NCBI GenBank assembly: GCA_945860915.1
Contig: CAMARR010000002.1
Location: forward strand, 62,001-126,000
DNA: 64,000 bases
From: Candidatus Kuenenia stuttgartensis
Lineage (GTDB): Bacteria > Planctomycetota > GCA-002687715 > CAIWVZ01
Reading direction: 5' to 3'
Shown: positions 16,819-24,798 of the stretch, in pieces
How the letters are laid out: each line of letters begins with the position of its first letter
Position numbering within the stretch: position 1 is the first letter of the stretch
Made by a program: the position numbers and the translations under genes
The notes under the pieces: model-generated
Database searches by the model: none
Seen by the model: only the letters and a program-made list of their open reading frames with translations
Told to the model about the DNA's origin: nothing

Positions 16819-17802
16819 ATGCAATCAAAACTCATCATCGTTCTCGCTGTATCGTGCCTGTCTCTCGTGGCCCAAAAGACCACAGGTGAGTCGTGGAAAG
16901 ACGTTGAGAACGCGCTTCCCCGCCGTGGGGCGACAAGTCTGACGAATGCAGCATCGCCGGTCCCATCAGCGAGCATCGATTGGCAAAAGGCCAACGACCG
17001 CATGACGGAAGCCATGATCAATGCGGCGGATACTCCGGCTGAGCCGTGGGCCATGTGGTACCTCGCAAACTTCAAGTTCGAGTCAGGCGAATTGGACGAA
17101 TCACAGAATCTTCTGATCAGTCTCCAGCAGCGGTTTCCGAAGCACGCTCTCAATACAGCACGCCTTGGAAAGAACGGCCGAACGCTGATGCAGGATGCCC
17201 TCGACGACGTGTCGGAAGAGCAGAGTTTCAAGAAGCGGCACCCGCGCAAACCAATTCCGCTGCCTGTCCTTGCAGACGCGCCGTCGGCGACGATTCGTTT
17301 CGTTTCCGGAGACGTGACCATCCGGTTCTTCCCGAATGTTGCCCCCAAGCACGCTGAGCGCTTCCTAGAGAATTGTCACAAAGGTCTCTATGACGGCACC
17401 CGCGTAACGCGCGTCAACGACAACACTGTGACCGCGGGCGATCCCATGTCACGTGAGGGGATGAACCCGGATCCTCGCGGCATCTCGAAGGCTAGCGATG
17501 CGCCGGCCTCAATCCCCCATGAGTTCAGCGGACTTACTCACCGCCGCGGCATGGTGTCGATGCTTCGCAACCCGGTGGGCAACGACTCGGGCGCGTCAAC
17601 ATTCTGCTTCATTATGAAGGACTTCACGGCCCTCGATCTGCAGCAGACTCCATTCGCCGAGGTGGTGAGCGGCATGGAGGTCCTCGACGCGATGACACGC
17701 ATGCCGAGAGCTCAGGGCGAAGCGCCGTCCTCGACAATCACCATCAGGGCCGTTGCGGTGAACGACAAGGCAGTCCCGCCGGAGACGCCAGAGAAGAAGT
17801 GA
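16819..17802 (+). CDS. Secreted cyclophilin-type peptidyl-prolyl isomerase-like protein
   Basis: The protein has 327 residues from the ATG at 16819 (signal MQSKLIIVLAVSCLSLVAQ). A GTG at 16807 overlapping the upstream stop is an alternative. Residues about 30-130 are helical and TPR-like. The C-terminal half is a cyclophilin domain (DVTIRFFPNVAPKHAERFLE, LYDGTRVTRV, GNDSGASTFCFIM, TPFAEVVSGMEVLDAM). The usual FHRxxPxFMxQGGD segment is changed to VTRVNDNTVTAGDP. The Arg is kept, but the Phe and Gln that help catalysis appear lost, so activity is uncertain. Confidence 0.8.
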   Translation: MQSKLIIVLAVSCLSLVAQKTTGESWKDVENALPRRGATSLTNAASPVPSASIDWQKANDRMTEAMINAADTPAEPWAMWYLANFKFESGELDESQNLLISLQQRFPKHALNTARLGKNGRTLMQDALDDVSEEQSFKKRHPRKPIPLPVLADAPSATIRFVSGDVTIRFFPNVAPKHAERFLENCHKGLYDGTRVTRVNDNTVTAGDPMSREGMNPDPRGISKASDAPASIPHEFSGLTHRRGMVSMLRNPVGNDSGASTFCFIMKDFTALDLQQTPFAEVVSGMEVLDAMTRMPRAQGEAPSSTITIRAVAVNDKAVPPETPEKK

Positions 17803-17807
17803 TGTCG

Positions 17808-19010
17808 TCAGCTCGACGGATCACCAAGTAGCGCGGCCACGGCGGGGTTGTTGACGTAAGACTCAACTACTCCGCCTAGCCATTTCTTGCCAGCCGCAAC
17901 CGAACTCGTAGGCAATCGCTTGGCGGCATCACACCAGGTCTGGCCCACGCGCAAAGAAGAGAGCACATGCTGGCGGGCTTGCGCATCCGCTGCGTTAGCA
18001 GCGGCTTCGAAATCTGTCAGAGCTGAGAGGGCGGCGGATAAGCGCGCCGAAAGCGAAGCGCAATAGCGTCCTTCCTCGCCTTCGCGGTGCGACACCGCGA
18101 TATCAGCCAACTTAGTCAGCTGTTTGAACCGCTCCTGCCCCGACTGCACTAAGAGCTTGAGTGTTGATTTGTTCAGCAGCGCCCCTAAAGCATCTTCGCT
18201 GACCAATACCGCGCGGGCGTCACGAAAGAAGGCATACAGAGCCGCAAGTTGAGACATGTAATCGACGTTGCGGCGAACACGCGCGCGAACTCCGCGAACT
18301 TCTTTGGGATCGAAGGCACGCGCCACGGCTGGAAGCGGTTCCGAGTAGACTAGGATTCCGGGGCCTCGATCCTTGCGATAGACGCTGCCTGCGGCAAGCA
18401 CCGTGCCGAACCCGATCGAAACCGGACCGACAACCCCGCCCGATCCACCGAGGAACACCCGCGACTCACGGAGCCACGCTCCGTCGCAGACATTGCCAAA
18501 GAGGGAGGGCGTTGCTTTGTCGCCGTGGGGCGTGAAGTTGAAGTGAATGAACCCGGAGCCGACCTCTGAATGGTCATCCGATCCTGTGCCTCCCGCGAGC
18601 AAGGCATCACAGAAGTTGATCAAGCTGCCGAGCGTCGCGTACGGAAGCAGAATCGTCTGTTTAAGCCCAACGCAATGTGCGGCGCTCGCCCGTTCGTCCA
18701 GCAAAGTGCCAAATCGAACCTGAGCTGAGGGCCCTATCGAGGATCCGTCTAGAAACACGCTCTCCGTGAATGAGCCAGAGGCCAGAACCACGTCATGCCC
18801 CACCGCGCAATCGGTGACAAAAGCCGGCCCCTCGGTTCCGATTCTTGCGCCACGACGAATCAATGACTCTTGCCCGGAAATCTTGCTCCCAGGCCCGATC
18901 CAACTTCCCGCCTCGATGCGGTCAGGATTAATGTCCGATTCGATCCAGGTTATTTCGGGGCAAGGGATCACGACGCCCTTGCCGATCAGGAGTTGAGTCA
19001 CACTGTTCAT
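17808..19010 (-). CDS. Left-handed beta-helix protein (GlmU-like, no nucleotidyltransferase domain)
   Basis: The protein has 400 residues. Residues about 30-230 show hexapeptide-like turns (GSWIGPGSKISG, GARIGTEGPAF, SSIGPSAQVRFG) and conserved blocks (LINFCDALLAGGTG, DHSEVGSGFIHFNF, GDKATPSLFG) that I recognise from a family in chlamydiae, spirochaetes and planctomycetes annotated as sugar-nucleotide pyrophosphorylase-like. The pyrophosphorylase domain itself is absent. The last 170 residues are helical. It may be an acyltransferase or a scaffold; the substrate is unknown. It converges with the cyclophilin gene, 5 bases apart. Confidence 0.7.
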   Translation of the reverse strand: MNSVTQLLIGKGVVIPCPEITWIESDINPDRIEAGSWIGPGSKISGQESLIRRGARIGTEGPAFVTDCAVGHDVVLASGSFTESVFLDGSSIGPSAQVRFGTLLDERASAAHCVGLKQTILLPYATLGSLINFCDALLAGGTGSDDHSEVGSGFIHFNFTPHGDKATPSLFGNVCDGAWLRESRVFLGGSGGVVGPVSIGFGTVLAAGSVYRKDRGPGILVYSEPLPAVARAFDPKEVRGVRARVRRNVDYMSQLAALYAFFRDARAVLVSEDALGALLNKSTLKLLVQSGQERFKQLTKLADIAVSHREGEEGRYCASLSARLSAALSALTDFEAAANAADAQARQHVLSSLRVGQTWCDAAKRLPTSSVAAGKKWLGGVVESYVNNPAVAALLGDPSS

Positions 19011-19042
19011 GACGGGGGCATGGTAACCTTGTTGCGAAGAGC

Positions 19043-19699
19043 GTGGCAGCAGAATCGAAGAAGCGATTGATGGTCGACCCCAAGAGCGTTCCAGATGAGG
19101 AGATCGATACCCTTATCGATCCCGACTTGAGGCAAGAGATCGGCAATCCATGCCCCGTCTCTTTTGCCGCAACCGTCGTCTATACGCCGCTGATGATCGT
19201 GGGCCTCATCATTTGCGCCTTCTTCACCAAGACGATCCCTCCACCAGGCGACATGAGTCGCATTGGAACCGATATTGGAATCGGCTTTGCAGTCGCAATC
19301 GGAGTGGTCTTCGTGACCTTTGTCCTCGCGCGCATGATTCCGGCGCTTCAGTCGATGGAGGTCGCGTTCCGCCGGACTCTTGGCCCGATGTCGGCCGGCG
19401 AGATCATCCGAATTGCCCTGCTCTCGGGGATCGCCGAGGAGTTGCTTTTCCGCGGCGCACTGCAGCCCTGGGCAGGACTCATCATTACATCAGTCCTATT
19501 TGGGATCCTCCACTTCGTACCGGACAAGGCTTGGTTTCCTTGGACGATTTTTGCCACTGGATTCGGATTCCTTGCGGGGTGGCTATTCGAGTCGCGCGGC
19601 TCTCTTGTTGCGCCTATTACCGCCCACGTCATCGTCAATCTGGCGAACCTAGCGCTCATCGTAAGCGGGCGGCGCCTTCCGATTACCGCGGCGCGCTGA
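19043..19699 (+). CDS. CPBP-family intramembrane metalloprotease
   Basis: The protein has 218 residues from a GTG at 19043; an ATG at 19070 (MVDPKSVPDEE) is a possible start. About six membrane helices are visible. Motif 1 is GIAEELLFRGAL (EExxxR), motif 2 is FGILHFV, and motif 3 is APITAHVIVNLANL, matching CAAX proteases/bacteriocin-processing enzymes that cleave within the membrane. The substrate is unknown and no bacteriocin gene is adjacent. Its 3' end overlaps the convergent TlpA-like gene by 17 bases. Confidence 0.88.
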   Translation: MAAESKKRLMVDPKSVPDEEIDTLIDPDLRQEIGNPCPVSFAATVVYTPLMIVGLIICAFFTKTIPPPGDMSRIGTDIGIGFAVAIGVVFVTFVLARMIPALQSMEVAFRRTLGPMSAGEIIRIALLSGIAEELLFRGALQPWAGLIITSVLFGILHFVPDKAWFPWTIFATGFGFLAGWLFESRGSLVAPITAHVIVNLANLALIVSGRRLPITAAR

Positions 19700-20831
19700 G
19701 CGCCCGGTCGATTGTCGCCTGGAGCACGCGATCGCTCCGTAGTTCACGTTTCGCAGCCCCGACCTTGAGCAGTGCCACCTTCCCGTCCACGCCGACGACG
19801 AGTGTGTGCGGAAGCCCTCGAACGTTGAAGGCGCGCAACGTGACGTCTGAGCCAAACATCCCAATAGGGAACGTCAGAGCCAGTCGGTCGGCTAATAAAC
19901 CGAGTCTTGTTGCCTCGTCCTCTGCCGTCGTCGATTTGCCGCGGTACCTCTTCGTCACCGCAACGACATCGACCGGCTTCCCACGCCATGCGGCCGATGC
20001 CGCCTGAATCCGTTTGAGTTCATCGATGGACGTCTCATAGAAGTCAGCGAAGAAAACGATGACGGTGACGCGGCCTGGCGTCGCCGTGAGCGATCCTTTG
20101 CCGCGCACCCACGTCACATTCTCAGAAGAACTAGGCGGTGCCTTGCCGATCGCTTCAAGCTGCTCCTTCAGCGCCAGCAACGCGGGCGCGTCTGGGTGCT
20201 CCTTCAAAAGAGATACCAAGCGAATCAATGCTTCCGCAGCTCTTCCATTCTCCGCAAGCGTGGTCATCACTTTGAGATTCGCATCCGCAACGAGCGGATG
20301 ATTACCTCCCTCCTTAATCACTTGATCGAAGGCGGCAATGGCCTCTTTGTCGTCGAAGGTCCCAAGACACGCGATGCCAAAGTAGAATCGTGCAGGGAGA
20401 CGGCGCGTGCTCTCCGGTCGGCTGGCAAGAAACGCGCTCAGCACCTCGTGAGCCTTCTTCGGCTCTCCATTCTCAAGGCGCGCCGATGCATGGGTGAGCC
20501 ACGCATCTTCGAGATCCTCGTGGTCGCCGTGCGCTGCGCAGAAAGCCTCCAGCAACGGCGCAGCCTCGCCTGGCATTCCGGCGAGAAGAAGTGCGCGAGC
20601 CAACGGCCATCGCCCTTCCTTCAACGTCGCGGACTCTGCCTTCCATGATGAGATAAATCCATCCAATGACCGCTTCCACGCGTCCGAGGCTGCGCGCGCG
20701 GCATTGGGATCCGACTCCTTGGCGGCAGAAGCCTGACGCATCAACGACTCGAATTCACGTGCGATGCGAGCATCATTGACCTGCGCGATCACAGCCGCCG
20801 ACAGCACGAGAAGGATTAGCACGCAACGCAT
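19683..20831 (-). CDS. Secreted TPR plus TlpA/thioredoxin-like protein lacking the CxxC
   Basis: The protein has 382 residues from the ATG at 20831, preceded by GGAG six bases away. Residues 1-17 (MRCVLILLVLSAAVIAQ) are a signal peptide. The middle is TPR-like helices. The C-terminal 140 residues have the TlpA fold (VTVIVFFADFYETSIDELKR, FNVRGLPHTLVVGVDGKV), including the cis-Pro loop, but the CxxC position reads FADFYETS. It is therefore probably redox-inactive and may bind or sense partners. The longer reading to 20927 has no support. No obvious partner lies nearby. Confidence 0.8.
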   Translation of the reverse strand: MRCVLILLVLSAAVIAQVNDARIAREFESLMRQASAAKESDPNAARAASDAWKRSLDGFISSWKAESATLKEGRWPLARALLLAGMPGEAAPLLEAFCAAHGDHEDLEDAWLTHASARLENGEPKKAHEVLSAFLASRPESTRRLPARFYFGIACLGTFDDKEAIAAFDQVIKEGGNHPLVADANLKVMTTLAENGRAAEALIRLVSLLKEHPDAPALLALKEQLEAIGKAPPSSSENVTWVRGKGSLTATPGRVTVIVFFADFYETSIDELKRIQAASAAWRGKPVDVVAVTKRYRGKSTTAEDEATRLGLLADRLALTFPIGMFGSDVTLRAFNVRGLPHTLVVGVDGKVALLKVGAAKRELRSDRVLQATIDRALSAPR

Positions 20832-20944
20832 TTGGAACTCCAAACTGATCCTACGTTTGAGACTCAGCGAGCATCGGGCAATTTTAGGCTGCGCATGCGC
20901 AGCGGGTCGCAACTCCATCACTCGCAATCCGCGACTCGATCTTG

Positions 20945-22144
20945 CTAGCGACCGCCACCCTCGCGCGGAGGCCTAGGCTCGCGGTCTCGCCGTGGGCCGT
21001 CGGGTCCCCTCGGCGGAGGCGGCCCTCCCCTCGGCGGAGGAGGAGGATCATCAGGTCCTCCTCTCGCGTCGCGCAGAGCATCGGGCCCGAAGCGCCTGAC
21101 GGCAAAGTCGTGGCGTGCCGGATCAGGGAGATTCAAATAGACGTCGCGCTCCTCTGGAGTCAATCGATCGAAGAGCCGCGACGGGAGATGGAATCCTGGG
21201 CGACTCGTTGGGCCTGGACCACGGTCCAATCGATCTCGGATTTCGCGTGCGAGCCGTTTTCTGGGTTGCTCCCCAAGAGCCGAGAGCAGCTTGAGTCGAT
21301 CCGGCAGGAACACCTTGGCCATGGCTTCATGGCTTCCCGCGGTCTCGATCGCCACGGCAACAGCTTCGCGAATTTCCGGGGCGAGCTTGCGAAGTTGTTC
21401 GCGCTCGAGCGAGGTAAAAAACCGGAAGTTCCGCAGATCATCGATGGCCGGGTGCTCGAAAAATGCTCGAGGAGATAGCCGGCTCAATTCATCCCGAACG
21501 TGGCGAGGCATCCGGTCCAACTCGGGCTTGAGCCGGACGAGTAGCGTCCGCTTCTGGAGATCAAGCGTCGCATCCGCCTTGCCCACAAGAGGCAAACCGC
21601 GGATCCGTGTCACTTCCTCGTCATTAGACACGCCTGAATTCCGCGCCTCTTCGATAGCGCGATCCAGCGCGAAGTCGATCCGTAGCGCCAAGATCCGCGT
21701 GCGGCGCACGACAGGATCGGTAATCGCGTCGAGCTCGCTACGTACCTGCTGCGGGAGCGCGGCAAGGAAAGCCTGCTCCTCGCGCTGCTGACGTCGCTCC
21801 CTCCATGCATCCATCATGGCGGTGCGAGCGCTCGGCGACGCTGCATCGAACGCGGCCCGCTCGTCGGCGGTCGCTGCATCAAGATACTTCTCACGCTCGC
21901 GGTCGGCGCGCGTCGGCGGCCTTGGCGGTGGCTTGTTGCCTGGACCCGGCGGTGGGCCTTGATCTCCGCGAGGCGGTCTAAAGTCGCCCGGCGGCGGTCG
22001 GCCCTGATCTCCTGGCTGTGGAACGGGGGGGGGGCCGGCCTGGTCGGGGCGCACCGGCCGCGAACTGCCCGGCGAAGGGCGCTGCCCGACGCTCGTTGTC
22101 ACAGCGAGCGACGCAACTAGGGCGATGAACAGGGCGGATTTCAT
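20945..22144 (-). CDS. Exported Pro/Gly/Arg-rich protein next to ECF sigma locus
   Basis: The protein has 399 residues. After a signal peptide (MKSALFIALVASLAVTTSVG) comes a long disordered part rich in Pro, Gly, Arg and Asp (about 20-80). A helical middle follows with repeated ArgPro/LeuSerPro motifs (DAASPSARTAMMDAWRERR, LSRLSPRAFFEHPAIDDL, FDRLTPEERDVYLNLP), similar in style to DUF3106 proteins. A second disordered PPPPRGG tail ends it. It is the third gene after an ECF sigma factor and its short membrane partner, three bases from the latter, so they probably form one operon. Function is unknown. Confidence 0.75.
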   Translation of the reverse strand: MKSALFIALVASLAVTTSVGQRPSPGSSRPVRPDQAGPPPVPQPGDQGRPPPGDFRPPRGDQGPPPGPGNKPPPRPPTRADREREKYLDAATADERAAFDAASPSARTAMMDAWRERRQQREEQAFLAALPQQVRSELDAITDPVVRRTRILALRIDFALDRAIEEARNSGVSNDEEVTRIRGLPLVGKADATLDLQKRTLLVRLKPELDRMPRHVRDELSRLSPRAFFEHPAIDDLRNFRFFTSLEREQLRKLAPEIREAVAVAIETAGSHEAMAKVFLPDRLKLLSALGEQPRKRLAREIRDRLDRGPGPTSRPGFHLPSRLFDRLTPEERDVYLNLPDPARHDFAVRRFGPDALRDARGGPDDPPPPPRGGPPPPRGPDGPRRDREPRPPREGGGR

Positions 22145-22147
22145 AAG

Positions 22148-22468
22148 TCAATCCGTCCCAAAGTAATCCGCCTGGACGGTCGCGATCACGGACAAAGTCT
22201 CAGAGAGATCCGCGAGCGCCGCGACCTCGGCGTCAGAGTGTGTAACGACCGGTGGGTTCGTCACGTCGTGATTCGTCAACAGGAAAACGGCGAGGATACC
22301 CGCAGCTGCGGCCGAGACTCCAACCAGTGGCCACGAGCGCCACCACGGACGTCGCTCCAATGCAATCGCAGCGGCAACTCGGGCTGCGACTCGCTCACTC
22401 GCACCTGGTCGAGGCTTTGATGGCAGAAGATCAAGCCATGGATCGATGGAGTCGGCAGGGCGCTTCAT
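22148..22468 (-). CDS. Short membrane protein, probable anti-sigma factor
   Basis: The protein has 106 residues: an acidic/neutral N-terminus (SIDPWLDLLPSKPRPGASER) with an amphipathic helix (VAARVAAAIALERRPWW), one membrane helix at about 48-66 (LVGVSAAAAGILAVFLL), and a short external tail ending in DYFGTD. It has no zinc finger. The ATG overlaps the stop of the ECF sigma gene (ATGA), the classic sigma/anti-sigma arrangement. The anti-sigma role is inferred from position and topology. Confidence 0.65.
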   Translation of the reverse strand: MKRPADSIDPWLDLLPSKPRPGASERVAARVAAAIALERRPWWRSWPLVGVSAAAAGILAVFLLTNHDVTNPPVVTHSDAEVAALADLSETLSVIATVQADYFGTD

Positions 22469-23094
22469 GGACGAACTCCTTTCGCAGGAATCGCGGCACG
22501 ACCCGTTTCATGAACATGGGCCAGCGACGAAGCAAGGTGGGTCTTGGCTCGATTGAGCAAACTCTTGACGGCTTGCAATGACATGTCAAGCGTCTCCGCG
22601 ATCTCTTCGTACGAAAGCTCTTCGTACCGAAGAAGAATGACTGCGGCCCTCTGCGCCGTTGGCAGACCGTCCACCGCTTGTCGGACAGCAGCGCGGAGCT
22701 CCTCAGTCTCAAGTCCGGACTCAGGCGGAGGGAGCATCGGATCCTCGACGAGAACCCCAAGCGCGTCGCCATCGACGGACGATGACGCGTCGAGCGAAAG
22801 CGTCGCTCGGTAGGACTCGCTCCGAACTTTGTTGAGGTGGGTATTCACGGCGATGCGATAAAGAAACGTCCGAAATCGAGCCCCTGCGCGATAATCGTGG
22901 CGAACCCGCCACAACTTAAGCCATGTCTCCTGAGCAAGATCCTCCGCAAGATCCGGTTGACCGCATTGACGGATCAAGAATCTCAACAGAAACGGGGTGA
23001 CCTCGACAACCAGCCGGTCGAACGCGCCAGGCACGTCCGCCTTTGCAGCCAGCATCAGGGCCACCTCTGGATCGTTCGTTGGGGACACGTCCAT
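22465..23094 (-). CDS. ECF RNA polymerase sigma factor
   Basis: The protein has 209 residues. Region 2 is visible at about 25-95 (FLRFLIRQCGQPDLAEDLAQ, ETWLKLWR, FRTFLYRIAVNTHLNKVR) and region 4 at about 140-195 (GLPTAQRAAVILLRYEELSY, EEIAETLDMSLQAVKSLLNR). Both regions fit group IV sigma factors that recruit RNA polymerase to stress or envelope genes. The downstream gene overlaps by four bases and encodes its probable membrane partner. A 78-base A/T-rich gap (23095-23172) precedes it and likely carries its promoter. Confidence 0.93.
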   Translation of the reverse strand: MDVSPTNDPEVALMLAAKADVPGAFDRLVVEVTPFLLRFLIRQCGQPDLAEDLAQETWLKLWRVRHDYRAGARFRTFLYRIAVNTHLNKVRSESYRATLSLDASSSVDGDALGVLVEDPMLPPPESGLETEELRAAVRQAVDGLPTAQRAAVILLRYEELSYEEIAETLDMSLQAVKSLLNRAKTHLASSLAHVHETGRAAIPAKGVRP

Positions 23095-23172
23095 CGGCTC
23101 TCTGTTAACCCGCGAGATTGGGGTTTGTTTCGCCCAGCGAGCATTCGATCGTAAATGACATAAGTTTCATAT

Positions 23173-24282
23173 TCATATAGCCTTAGCGGCGCTGTCCAAG
23201 ATTCTAAGGATCATTCCGATGCGAAGGGTGACGTCCGTATACCTTCGATGCTTCCCCCGCCACGAGTCTTCGAGCGGAAACCACGGATAGAGCGTCGGGG
23301 TCTCATGTTTCTCGATCCATGCATCGCCTTGGAACATCCCCGTTGAGTCCAATCCTGAAAGAAGTCGTTCGAGGAGCAACAGGGCCTTCGGAGTTTCAAG
23401 CAGCGTCCCCATGCGCGCCAGCAGGTCGAGATCGCGGAGAAGAAACCCAATGCCTCCATGCGAGAAATCCGTTTCGGTCCATGTCGCGATTCGAGGTATG
23501 CGAAGGCCAAGAAATGGGTGACCTCGCGAAAGCACGCACAGCTCAGTGAGACCGGTCCATGACATAAGGCGCTTGGACATTGCTCTACGCAACGCCATGC
23601 CTTGCGGATGTCGCCGCACCTGCGGGCTCCACGCCAGGAAATCGAGCGTCAGATGATCGGGCGGCATGGCTCCCCCGCGCAATCGAGCCACGCTCTTACC
23701 TTCCGCGTCTGTCTCGACTCCGTCGATCAGGGTTGCGGGTATTGCCCCCAACTCCTGCTTAATGAGTCTCTCGACTAGTGTCATCGCGTGCGGAGCAACC
23801 CGTGGGTCATCTCCAAGTCCGACACGAGCCAAGAGTGTGCACGCGGTCCGGAAGAGGACATCTCGCACCTCATCTTCACCACCGTCAGAGCGCGAAACAA
23901 ATCCGGCGAGTTCATGCAGGTCACCGTGGCACGACGGGACTAGGTCCACGAGCAGACGTTCGATGGCGCCGTACACCGCAGGGTGCGTTGAATCGATTCC
24001 TCGCTCGACGAGGAACAAGAACTCCGAAACCATGCCTGGGCCACGTCGCCGCGAGGCGTTCGGGGCCTCGAAGAGAATCAGCTTGCGTCGCCAAGTCCCC
24101 TCCGGGTCCTGTGCGGCGATGACCTTTTCGCAGGGACCGAAGTGATGTAGTTCCTGACGCGCAGCCACGACGGCGGGATCGGAATTCGGGAGCAGCGCCA
24201 CCTCTGTTAACCATCGCCAACGCACAGGCGCCGAGGCGTTGGACAGAAGCCAAGCCTCGGCAGCAGATGGAAGACGGCTCAT
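23173..24282 (-). CDS. Prenyltransferase/squalene-cyclase-like helical protein
   Basis: The protein has about 369 residues from the ATG at 24282; a TTG at 24312 would add ten. It opens with LPSAAEAWLLSNASAPVRWR and TEVALLPNSD, then AAQDPEGTWR, a layout I know from uncharacterised alpha/alpha-barrel (terpenoid cyclase-like) proteins. The cyclase catalytic DxDD motif was not seen, so an enzyme function is doubtful. It is the only gene between a pseudogene remnant and the sigma operon on this strand. No signal peptide was seen. Confidence 0.6.
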   Translation of the reverse strand: MSRLPSAAEAWLLSNASAPVRWRWLTEVALLPNSDPAVVAARQELHHFGPCEKVIAAQDPEGTWRRKLILFEAPNASRRRGPGMVSEFLFLVERGIDSTHPAVYGAIERLLVDLVPSCHGDLHELAGFVSRSDGGEDEVRDVLFRTACTLLARVGLGDDPRVAPHAMTLVERLIKQELGAIPATLIDGVETDAEGKSVARLRGGAMPPDHLTLDFLAWSPQVRRHPQGMALRRAMSKRLMSWTGLTELCVLSRGHPFLGLRIPRIATWTETDFSHGGIGFLLRDLDLLARMGTLLETPKALLLLERLLSGLDSTGMFQGDAWIEKHETPTLYPWFPLEDSWRGKHRRYTDVTLRIGMILRILDSAAKAI

Positions 24283-24378
24283 CCAAGATTCCACGGCGCC
24301 ACACCCTCTCAACCGTCATCGAGGGCGCGCGCCCGATCCCCCACCGCGAGGAAATCGGGCCGCGAGACTTCGATTAGG

Positions 24379-24780
24379 TTAAGGAATGATATCGAGTCGG
24401 ACCGGATCGCTGACAAGGGTGATGTTCGCGGACAAATCGAGCGTCGCGAAGGCATGGTTCGCGACGATGCCGTTCAGGCCAGAAAGACCGGGTGGCAACG
24501 TGAGGGTGGCAATAGCTGCACCCGAGACATCCAACGCTGCCCGCAGCGGGCGCTGCGAGGAGGCAGATAGCCCCCGCATCAACGACGTCTGCCTCCATGT
24601 ACTTAGCGTGAACGACATCAGCGAGCCAAGGCCTGAGTAAACAGCGGCCGAGGTCTCGACCGAGGGATTCACCTTGTAGACCTAGTCACCCGCATCATTG
24701 AAGCTAAGCAAACTGTCCTTTCCATCATTGAACGATTGGAGACCCAACGAGTCAATGGTTTGGTGTCGAGTCGCCCCTCG
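24379..24780 (-). pseudogene. Remnant of a secreted protein, interrupted by an in-frame TAG
   Basis: Reading the minus strand from 24780, one frame gives coherent protein (HQTIDSLGLQSFNDGKDSLL, then SFNDAGD) up to a TAG at 24682-24684. It then continues in the same frame (VYKVNPSVETSAAVYSGLGS) to a normal-looking C-terminus (VSDPVRLDIIP). The FND-repeat style and this ending match large planctomycete extracellular proteins. No start codon, signal peptide or upstream part remains; a TGA closes the frame at 24781-24783. It is best read as a decayed 3' fragment. Confidence 0.6.
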
Positions 24781-24798
24781 TCAAGTCGACATGGGCTG

